Assembly (NCBI RefSeq): GCF_036373705.1
Contig: NC_089863.1
Coordinates: forward strand, 23,334,417-23,398,416
DNA from: Amia ocellicauda
Taxonomy: Eukaryota > Chordata > Actinopteri > Amiiformes > Amiidae
DNA: 64,000 bases
Direction of reading: 5' to 3'
Made by a program: the position numbers and the translations under genes. Every line of letters starts with the position of its first letter. Position 1 is the stretch's first letter. Shown here piece by piece: positions 46,705 through 57,100 of the stretch. Below the pieces are notes generated by a model, which was not told the origin of the DNA, searched no databases, and saw only the letters and a program-made list of their open reading frames with translations.

Positions 46705-47311
46705 GCTGATTCCTCACCGTTCTCATGATCATTGAAACTCCACGAGGTGAGATCTTGCATGGAGCCCCAGACCGAGGGAGACTGCCAGTTATTTTGTGTT
46801 TCTTTAATTTGCGAATAATCGCACCAACTGTTGTCACCTTCTCACCAAGCTGCTTGGCGATGGTCTTGTAGCCCATTCCAGCCTTGTGTAGGTCTACAAT
46901 CTTGTCCCTGACATCCTTGGACAGCTCTTTGGTCTTGGCCATGGTGGAGACTTTGGAATCTGATTGATTGATTGCTTCTGTGGACAGGTGTCTTTTATAC
47001 AGGTAACGAGCTGAGATTAGGAGCACTGCCTTTAAGAGAGTGCTCCTAATCTCAGATCGTTACCTGTATAAAAGACACCTGGGAGCCAGAAATCTTGCTG
47101 ATTAATAGGGGATCAAATACTTATTACCCTCATTAACATGCAAATCAATTTATAACTTTTTTGAAATGCGTTTTTCTGGATTTTGTTGTTGTTATTCTGT
47201 CTCTCACTGTTAAAATACACCTACCATTAAAATTATAGACTGATCATTTCTTTGCCAGTGGGCAAAGGTACAAAATCAGCAGGGGATCAAATACTTTTTT
47301 CCCTCACTGTA
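46705..47311 (-). mobile_element. Tc1-like transposon, 5' half with long terminal repeat arm
   Basis: The minus strand encodes a transposase N-terminus: [40 protein letters not shown], then [20 protein letters not shown]. Upstream is a palindrome (46985-47083) typical of this family and a long terminal arm ending in gaaaaaagtatttgatcccc read from the right. The 3' half is absent, cut at the CR1 fragment. Confidence 0.88.
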
Positions 47312-47392
47312 TATACACACACACATACACACATATATATGTATATGTGTATATATACACATATACATATATACATATATATGTATATTGTG
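47312..47392. repeat. Mixed TA/CA microsatellite
   Basis: Alternating purine-pyrimidine run of TA, CA and TG steps at the end of the Tc1 fragment. Confidence 0.85.
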
Positions 47393-48101
47393 ACAGACCG
47401 GTAAGTGGGTGAGTTAAGAATGAGCCGTCCAGACAGGGGCTTTGTGGAAAGGACTCTTCTGCCAAGGTAAGTTTAATGCAAACCAAAATGTAATACACAC
47501 TCAATTGAACAAAACAAAACAAAAAATGCCTAGCCTTGTCCAGTCCTACCTGACTTTCTTCCTTCCCTCTCTATGACCGCATCTGTCCAGGAACCCAACA
47601 AACACAGGGGAAGTCCTTTTGGGAAAACTATTTCACCCCAACCACCAGAAGGTGGCAGGATGACAATTCCCAGGTTAGAATGTCCGTGTCCTGCAATGGT
47701 GGACTATCCCCACAATCCCAGGTTCCCTAAACAGGTTTTTGTCTTTCCCCAAACCACAGGGTATTTTATTATTATTCGAGTAACTATTAGCAAGGGGTTG
47801 GCGATTATACTCACTCGCCAGTATACACTCTTACCACACTATACACATTGGCAGTTTGGTGGTACATATCCCTCTGTGAAGTGTAAAGCTTGCAACAGGT
47901 TCTAGTAGCTCCTCTTATGCTTTCTCCCAGCTCATGTCTGTCCCTGGCTGCAACCTCCCACCAACTGCCCTGATTCGCTCTGCCTGCTCCCTTATATACA
48001 CAGGAGCCCCCGCCCCTTCCTGTCTCTACTGCAGGGGCTCCTGGGACAAGTAGTTTTCTACCTTGGGTGGACATTCCTTAAAGGGACGGAGCCCCGTTCC
48101 G

Positions 48102-48106
<5 letters not shown>
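47393..48106. mobile_element. Candidate solo LTR or TIR element between AT microsatellites
   Basis: The unit opens with TGTGACAGACCGG and closes with CCCCGTTCCGTCACTA. Thus it begins TGTGAC and ends GTCAC, like a gypsy-type LTR or a short inverted repeat, and both sides are TATAT. It is about 714 bp with no coding domain. The interior has several GC-rich phrases, for example gagcccccgccccttcctgt. The class is uncertain. Confidence 0.4.

Positions 48107-48162
<56 letters not shown>
48107..48162. repeat. (AT)n microsatellite
   Basis: Pure AT dinucleotide run of about 55 bp. It is a likely polymorphic and assembly-sensitive site. Confidence 0.95.
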
Positions 48163-48164
<2 letters not shown>

Positions 48165-48361
48165 CTTGGAGATCATGTGACAAGGCTTTGTTAAAAGTAA
48201 CTATGTAACTTGTACCCCAAGTACATTTTAAATTAGCTACCTTTTAGTTGTACTTGAGTAGTTTTTATACCAGTACTTTTACTTCTACTTGAGCAAGATT
48301 TCATCAAAGTAACAATACTTCTACTTGAGTAGGATTTTTCAGTACTCTTTCCACTTCTGTT
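48165..48361. mobile_element. Fragment of a common fish DNA repeat
   Basis: Phrases such as ttttagttgtacttgagtag, gtacttttacttctacttga and agtactctttccacttctg are typical of an abundant fish DNA transposon terminus. It is truncated at the left by the AT run. Confidence 0.5.
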
Positions 48362-49138
48362 AACTATTAACTATTGTACTGATTCATGAACTGCAAGAAG
48401 CCTGATGTCCTCAGATATATACCCTAGTGTGGTGTTATTTTAACCACTTGTGATTTAATTGAAATTGTAACAGAACTGAATGCAGGGTTTACTTCCTTTT
48501 GTGTGTGTGAAGCACATTTATCAATTTGTGTTGTTTATTGATTCATTTATCTAATTTTGCACATGCATTGACTTAACACGAAACACCTGAAAAACACTTC
48601 TTAAAAACAAAAGTGGACAACTAGTGCCACAGACACTGATGAAGGCTTGAGGCCAAAAACATGTTGTCATTGTTCTACATAAATGAATTGTAAAGAATCT
48701 AGCATGCGGAGTGTGATCCTTTATTTATAATGTAAGTATAGCGCACCAAAAAGTCACAGCGCAGAGGATCTGTGAATGAAACGGTAACACAGTTAGACCG
48801 TAACCATTACACAGGCCAGAGGAGGCTGGTCCATAGCGGCAGAGTAGATCAGTAGCCAACGAGTGTAAAATAACATGACGCAGTGGGCTGGTCAGAAGTA
48901 GCTATGAGACAGGGTACCTGAAGTTGGGCCACTGACAGTTACAGTCTGGCTGCAGCAATTGCAACATAATGCCAACAAAGGACAGGCCGAGAAAACGGAA
49001 AGAAAGGGAGCTACAGCCCAGGGTAGCAGCTCTCCTCTATCCTGGATCAGGCCATCGCAGTAAGGAGGATGAGGGAGATGTATTGTATTGGTTAGTTTAT
49101 TATTTTATTTATTCAGAGAACAGCCTTTTTTCAATTTT

Positions 49139-49570
49139 GGCCCTGGCAGTAAACATGAAGAAGACAAAAATATTGATCTCTCAAGAAAAGGCCAGACCTC
49201 AGGGAAACAAATACCACTGCACTCTAGGCAGCACCGCCCCAGAACACACCTCAGACTACACTCACGTGGCCTGACTATCAGTGCGTCAGGGGCTTTAACC
49301 TGGCAGTGAAGGCACTCAAAGGCAACGCAAGAAGAGCTTTCTACGCAAGCAGAAGCGGATTCTATGACACTGATATTCCAGTCAAACTCTGGCTCAAACT
49401 AATTGACAGTGTGATCCAGCCCATTGCGCTGTGTAGTGAGGCAGGGGGTCCACTCAGTCTACAGGACTGCACTAGGTGGGACAAACACCCAATCGAAACG
49501 CTGCATGCTGAACTCTATAAGAACACACTGCAAGTTCACAGGAACACCAAATTGAAATTGAAATTGAACT
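49139..49570 (+). mobile_element. LINE fragment, right part of the element at 38381
   Basis: The plus strand begins LALAVNMKKTKILISQEKAR, continues through EHTSDYTHVA, then in other frames to TISASG, NARRAFYASRSGFYDTDIPV and LWLKLIDSVIQPIALCSEAG, and ends AELYKNTLQVHRNT with a short tail. The first 20 bases, ggccctggcagtaaacatga, are identical to 38895-38914. Confidence 0.8.
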
Positions 49571-50760
49571 GAGAGAGAGAGAATGAATGCATTGTGTGTG
49601 TAATTATGTGAGTGTATTGCGTGATTGTGTGTGTGTTAGTGTATGGGAGTGTGTTCATGCATTCAAAATGTACATGACGACAAACGCGGTGGGGTCCAGA
49701 GAAAAGGCTGCACGCTTTTCCGAGGATCTCAGCACAAACACTGAGCAGCAGCAGGATTGCGGGACAGCGACCTGCAGAAACAGCACCGAAGAGACGGACA
49801 CCTGAAGTACTGCTACTGTAATCTATTATATGTGCTGTGTGTGTGATACACATTTTCAGATTATTCATCTCAATAGGCTATCGATAACTAATGCATACGA
49901 TTCCTTGTGATTAGTGCAGATGTCCTACTAAATGTGCTTCGCTCTCGGGTGAATTGTAACGGCACTTTCAGACTTGCAGAACCGAAGACAACCATTTGAA
50001 AAGGGAAATGTATACATTCAATTCCCCATTGAATCAGCACGTTTTAATTATATTAGAAAGCTTCGGCTGCAAAGGGTCAAGATTACTTTCAAAGAAAATA
50101 TAGAACCGATCAATAGCCTATAGACTCTACAAAAAATAAGCATCACTGTCGCTGTGTATTGAATCAAGCAGGACTATATGTGCAAAACAGATAAGAAATA
50201 AGAAAACATGCCATATGTGATGCAGTTTATTTAGCAGCAAGAACAGGCAATGTTGCTGTGACACCGACCCTAAGCACTGGAGAGCAGGACTGATCAAATA
50301 AAAGCTTAAAATAGAGCAGACAACGCCAGACACCCCGATACAACGATGGACAGGGAGCAATATGGGCTACAATTTGCCATTATAGCCACCGTTTCAACAA
50401 GACTATTTGAGCGCTGCATATGGAAGCAGACCTTGCTGTGAGAAGTAGTTTGTCAGTGGGACACACAAGGAAATGGCACTTTTTCTTGTCGCCTTCCTTG
50501 CATTTGTGGGCAGCAGACTTACATTTCCTACAGTTTTGGCTAAGCTACACAGCTAACTGTGACATGCATGCAGCAGACACGCACGCCAGCTAGACTACAG
50601 ACCGGACAGATGACACGTCAATCAAACTCAGCATTTGTATTCTTTTTCAAGACAATCTTTTCACATTACATTTGTTTGGACAAACTGCTACATTTGCTTC
50701 CATCGAGACGGTGTGGTTTAGAAAGTAAATTTAGTATTAGGAAGAACAAAAGATGATGTA
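49571..50760. other. Spacer before the MROH gene
   Basis: No coding or repeat family recognised. GT-rich stretch near 49.60-49.66 kb. Confidence 0.5.
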
Positions 50761-50954
50761 GCTCAATCCAGTGGCGTAACACAAGATGCCGGGGCCCCTG
50801 GTAACTATGGTGGGGGCCCAAAGTCTAGCACAGTGCAGTGTTTGTAGTATTCTGTAGAATACTGTAGTTAGCCACACAGTACGTTTCTTCATTTCCACAT
50901 TCATAATTCATATATTGCGAAAATCACTTTTTTCCATTTATGGTGCTAGAAATC
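50761..50954 (+). repeat. Upstream block shared by both MROH copies
   Basis: Nearly identical to 40031-40224. Opens gctcaatccagtggcgtaac, then gatgccggggcccctggtaa. The phrase resembles a common interspersed repeat end, so the duplication border may lie in a transposon. Confidence 0.7.
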
Positions 50955-51153
50955 AAGTACAGTATCCCAACCTGCACCCGCCGCGCCGCACATCCGGGAC
51001 ATCACGGAACAGCGCGCCTGCGCAGCTGCGCCCGTCGCGTGCGCTGAGGGCGCTCGGGCGCGGTTGCCGCGGTGACGCGTCACAATGCGCAGGCGCGCTG
51101 TGCCGTCAGTCCGCGCCGCTCGGCGCCATTAGAGATTCAGACGTCGGTGGAAG
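50955..51153 (+). promoter_or_regulatory. CpG-rich promoter of the MROH gene
   Basis: Dense CpG just upstream of the start codon. Two NRF1-like sites, gcgcctgcgcag (51014-51025) and tgcgcaggcgcg (51086-51097), flank an X-box-like gttgccgcggtgac (51063-51076). A YY1-type aagatggcggc overlaps the ATG at 51151-51161. This is a TATA-less arrangement. Most of the block (50955 to about 51109) is absent from the truncated duplicate. Factor assignments are by motif only. Confidence 0.6.
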
Positions 51154-54100
51154 ATGGCGGCGAAACAGACGTGAGTGTCTGACTGTCACTGCAAGACTCT
51201 GCCTTGTCTAGATGTTAGTCCTAGTCGGCAGTAGTCACCCAGCAATCATATTAAACACCCGTTTCATGTAATACAGGCTACTACACAAGCAGATACTTTG
51301 ATTGGGAGGCGTTTGATTCCGTGTGTATTTTACTCATGAGGCTCGTCTCATAATCATTGCAATAATAACACATGATGATCGTGTATATTTTAGATAAACA
51401 ATTGCACAGGAGACATAGCGAATCAAGTGAACCAACACGTGTGCTATAGGAGAAGGATACCTATTGTAACTGCTTGCTTAATACGTTTAAAGTTTAAACT
51501 GGTGAATATGCATGCATATCTTACCTGCCAATGGAAAATGTCTTTGGGGTTGGGATTCATACTTGAATTGCCCGGACTAAACTATATTACACTGCCTTGT
51601 TATAGTTTTAATACGGACATTATTGTTTAAAACTACACTTCATAATGATTTGACTTGATGGTCAGCGTTTATTCACACAAAATAATACAATCAGTAAAGT
51701 GGAATGAAATGTAACCCAGAATTCCTGTTGTCTTTTAGTGTGACGACACAGTGGACGAGTCTGAGGGTTTGGGTGAGTGTCTGTTTGGAGGACTTTTTAC
51801 TGACTATATAATAAGACATAATGATACCATATTTAGACTGGAGTTACAAATGTTGTTCCCCCTTTAAATATCTGATCTTTTGATTTGATCTGCGAACCTG
51901 TGCCAATCTTTCGTCAGTCATTGTGCCGGGGCAGGAGTGCACTGTGGGAAGACGGGACTGTTTTAAGTGTGATTTGTGCTAATATTGTCCCCTCTGTAGA
52001 GACGGACAGTCCCAGAGAGGTGAAAGCGAAGAGCAGCCAGGAGACCTTGGCGTGTCTCTCACTCACGATGGAGCCAGACCTATTTTGCTTGAAGTGTCTG
52101 GAATATCTTGAGGTGAGATTTGAGCGTCTGTTTGTCAAGCTTATAAAGTGTGTGTATTGTGTGAATGTATAGTAATTTTAGGGATGCACCGATACCACTT
52201 TTTTCAAACCGAGTACGAGTACTTATATTTGGGTACTTGCCGATACCGAGTACTTAATAAGGCAGTGTTTCTCCCATAAAAATGACAATTACCATCAAAG
52301 TGCAATGCATTTGAAGACGGTTTTTATTTGTCATATAAATAATATCTGAGTATTAAATAAAATGTATAACAGGGGCCTATTTCTGACATCCAAAAATGAA
52401 CATAAAACTTTCTGTGTAAACAGACACAGCCTCCACACCGGCACTGTCTCCACATTTCAATTAAATATCGAACTCACTGAATAGCAGTACTACACCACAA
52501 AGCCTGCTGTAACAGAGCGACTGAAATAGCCATCATACATTAGTGCGTCTCTAAGGACTGAGCCTTTATTGGAAAGGTGAGAGGCAGGCTCTTTTTGATG
52601 AATAGAATAGTCTCGGTATGATCAGCTGTGAGCCCGTTTCTGTTTACATCTACAATATGTGACACTGAGCTGCACAGCCGTTCGCTGTCAACACTTCTGC
52701 ATGGTGCCGAGAGATATCTGCACGACATTTGGGCCAGAGTGGGGAACCGCACTTTGTTAACTACCCAGTACTGCAGTGGTTTGTCTCCCCGGGAAATTGT
52801 GGTCTCTCCAAGGTATGTCTACCTGTGCGGCAGGACCTACTGGAGCACTGTTCAGTGAAGCTGATGCTTGCTCATCTGCTATCTCATCAAACGCACTGTA
52901 TAGACTGCTGCTGGCCTGGACCTGCACGGTTTTCTGTCAGGTGGTTCCCCCTGATCCTCCTGCTTGTCTGCCTCTCCTCCGGATAACCTCTGCAGCTCCA
53001 TCATCACCATCTCTATGGCCTCTTTAGCAGTGTTAGTGCTAGAGGGAAAAAACGATTTTTAAATCTACAACAGAGAAGAGGAAAAAAACATTTTAGCTGA
53101 CAACAGGTATATTTGCCTGAGTGTGTTGCCACTTATTACTGTAAAGTAAATGTGTTGCCACTTACTAAGCTAAAATGATCACTTCTTAAACTAAATGAAT
53201 TCAATCAAAGTGAAATAAACTTTTCAGCAGGCCATAATGACATATTTAGTTTTTTCTCTCTCTCACACACACACACACGCTACCTGGGATCGAGTAGAGT
53301 TGCGATTCAGTAGAGCGGGGTTTTTTCCACGTCAGAAAAGCGCCTCTTGACAGCTGCAGCTAAGGTTCCCTTCATGGTTTTGATGGCATGGTCCTCATCC
53401 GTTTCTTTGGTTAAAAAATCTTTTCAGCACAGTGACCGCAGGAATCACGTCTGCTGCCATAGCATCAGAAGAGCTCACTTTTCGGGTTAACTCCTCAAAC
53501 AGAGCCAGAACAGTTAAGCGTCTTATCCAGTAGTGTCCACTGGTGAGCGGTGAGATTGTCAGGGAGCTCATATTGGGACCCGAATATTCCCAGAGGCCGT
53601 TTTTGCTTGATCAGACACTGTACCATGTAGAACGTGCTGTTCCAGCGGGTTTGCACGTCTTGCTGGAGTCTTTTTATAGGCTGGTTGAGCTGAACCTGAA
53701 TGTCTTCGAGGCGGGAGTAGGCTAAGGTAAAATGCACATCAATCCACTGCGCGGTTAAGCTGATGAGTGACATCGGGCAGACACCGTGAGTCCAAATATC
53801 AGTTGTGAAGCTGAAGGCGGAAATGTCCTGCAACAGGCTGCTAATGTGCCTTTTCACAAAGTCATGCACCTTTGGTAGGGCAGTATCTGTGATGTAGCGA
53901 CGAGTGGTAATCTCATACCTCGGCTCCAGCACGCTGAGAAGGCGACAAAATCCTACATTATCAACAACCGACAATGGCTGGTCATCAAGTGCAATGAACT
54001 CGCCAATAGCCTCTTATTTTTTCTGCCCGCGGGCTGTCTCTGGACATTTTATTTCGCTTCTCCAGTGTTTGCTGCAAAGTTAGCTGTTGTTGCGGTCCTG

Positions 54101-57100
54101 TGCTGCTAGCATTAGCAAACTCCCAGAACTCTGCGCTGTGTTGTGTCTTGAGATGTTTGATCAATTTGCTGGTGTTAAATGAGTGTTTTTCCTTTCCTCC
54201 TCTTGACAATTTAGCAGAGCAGAGCTTGCACTCTGCTTTACTTGTGTCATTGTCGTTGATTTTAAAATATCTCCAAACTGCTGCTGTCTTCTCCGTCTTC
54301 CTGCTCTACCAATCTGAGTTGTGTAGTCTATTCTTATGCCTCCTGCTGGCCATGGAGTTTCACGTAATGCTGCCATGAAGTGGTATTGGTGAGTGGTATC
54401 AGGAAATTTTTCCAAGTACGAGTACATGGGCACAGTATCGGCCTGATACCTGAAACTGGTATCGGTTTCGTTGCATCCCTGGTAATTGAGTGTCTGTAGG
54501 AGTAGTTTGTTGAGGTTACGATGTGATGCACATTTTTCCATACAGCTTTCAGTGTCCTTGTGCACAAAGGGTTCAAGATATAACATGGTGTCTGTTATGC
54601 AGAGAAGAGACATTGATCCGCGCGAGGCCTTTTGTCAATATTGTAACAGTTCTTCTGAGTTGTGCTGTGTCACATCCCTCCTAAGCTCTTCCTCCTGTGT
54701 TCCTCTGCTCAGCTGGCCCATCCGACCCTCGTCCTGCAGGCCGTGGAGAAAGTTCTGCGCAGCCAGATCGAAGACATCAGCTCCTCCACAGCCAGGAAGG
54801 TCATTGCTGTGGCTGCTAGACTGATGGGCAGCGATGCGGTGAGCCACTTGCTCCTGTCAGGCTCTTCCTGTTTTTTGTATAAAGATTCTTCTCACTCAGA
54901 GATGTGCCAGGAACACTGCTGTCCCCAGAAAGCCTTCTCAGACTCACGCCCCTCCTCTCGTCTTCCCCTGACCCAGAACATGCCTCTCGACACGAAGCAG
55001 GCAGCCAGTGACGTCCTGGTGGCCGTGGGATGTGGGTTTCCGGGGGAGGTCCTGCAAACCATGTGTGTCATCGATGAAGATGTACAGCCAGAGATCATGT
55101 GGCTGAACACTCTGGCCCATCTGTTACGAGCCAACGGTGAGTCTGCCTGCTCCTTCCATTCCTGAAGCCACTTTGTCAAAGGGGTTTCACCCCATGCTGG
55201 GACAGCATCTGTGCGCTGTACGGGAACTGAGATGTGCCCTGTTTTCGACCCTAACCATCTGTTGTCTGTGTTTGCAGTGTCCGGCACGATGCCCCATCTT
55301 TTGAATGTTCTCACCAGGCTGCTGCCCCAGATGGTCAATGTCCTATCAGTGCACTCAGTGGAAGCCCACTCCAGGGCTCCGGTGCAGGTAGCGCTGTGCT
55401 CAGGTGAGTGAGGGTGGCAGCTGAATCCTGCAATGACAGATCCCCAAAGGGCGCCCTTGTTCTTCTTTTTGTTTACGGTTTAGTTCAGCGGAGCTGAGCT
55501 GTGAGAGAGTGGAGAGTGACCCCAGTGTCTGTTTTTTTGTCTCCCAGTGCTCACCAGCGCCTGCACCAGCCTCCAGGAGTATGTTTCTGGACCCGGAGGG
55601 AGCGCTGACCCCACAGTGAAGAAGCAGGACTTCGCTCCAGTCATTGACTCTGCCTTCGAAACCATTTTGAAGTGCTGGCTGGTGCTGGACGGCAGGAACC
55701 TGCAGGTACGGGCCAGCGGGAAATGTCCGGAGGAGGGGGTGGTTGTTAAATATGGACTGGCAAAATATCCAGCTCCACACATGAGAATGTCTAGAGTCAT
55801 CTAGTCACTTGTTCTGCGCTGTGAGTCCTGTATGTGCTCCTATGTCCTTCTGTCTGTGTAGTCACTGAGGCTTCAGGAGACGCTCGTCGGTGCCTTGGCT
55901 GCCATGTCGCCCCTGCTGAGCCCTGAGACTCTGCAGGCCAATGTGACCCAGCTGGTCGCCGCTTCAGTGGAGGTGTACAAGCACAGCTCCAACGGTGAAG
56001 CCCTGGGCCAGGTAGGACTTTCTCTGCTGTCTGGGGTAACAGGGGTGGGCGAGATCAGACCGGCTCCAGATTAAGGGCTTGGTTTTATGTTTAACATCAG
56101 GATCAGGGTTGGGGTTGGTTTGGTTTATTGTTTTGGAGTCCATGTTAACAGCTCAGCCGGATTCCAGGTCTGTGAACCGGCCCACAGTGCAGTGTGAGTC
56201 AGCAGCTGTGTTTCTTTATTATTATTATTATTTTTCTTATTCAGAACGTGCGACAGATTCTGTTGGCAGCCTTGGAGCCGGGCTTCACTTCGCACCATGT
56301 GGCTATCTACTCCTCCGTGGACAGACTGCTGCGCGCGCTGCACCAAGAGGTAGGTCCCGCTCTGCGGAGCAGCCGAGACGCACCGACACAAGGCTCCCGT
56401 GCAGCCGAGCGGCGCTTCCCCCTCGGTACGCAGTGACCGTGTCTTTCTCCTTCAGATCTGCGCCCGTCAGGAGACACGGCCGCCCGTGGACGAGGACAAC
56501 GCGGTCCTGTCATCACTAACGCTGCTGGGTACGTCTCAGTCTTTAATAAGTTCTTTATCCAATTCTATACTTCATTTAAACCCCCTACTGTTTCAAATAA
56601 TTACAAGGCTCTGATTTAGGAAATGATTAGTTCAGTTAAGGGTTCAATTAAGTAATTGAGAGCTCAGCAGGGTGGGTTGGGAGCCACTGTTGATGCAATG
56701 AAGGCTTTCGTGGGCGTCTCTCTCTGTGGTCCCAGGAGAGAGTGCGCTGGCCTGTGTTGTGACCTCACTGCTCTGCCTGCCTTTTTCCTACAGCCAACGC
56801 CTTCCCAAAGAAGGTGGCCAAATTCATCGTTGGGCAGCTGAAGAGCAGCAGTGAGCCGGGCCGGGCCGGGTCCGCGGCAATGCTGGCCCACCTCCTCCGC
56901 GCCGCAGGTACCGTCCTCTCCCCCGTCCTGTCCCGCTGCGCTACAGCGCTCTCTGCTGTCTGACCTACTGCTGTCATCGAAACTCGTGACAAGCATTTTA
57001 ATAGACAAGGCCTCGGTCACGCGGTTTAACGACGCATGCGTTGTAATATAGCGTGTTATTGTGAGGAAATCGAATGCCACGGTGTCGTGTTGCTGTTGCT

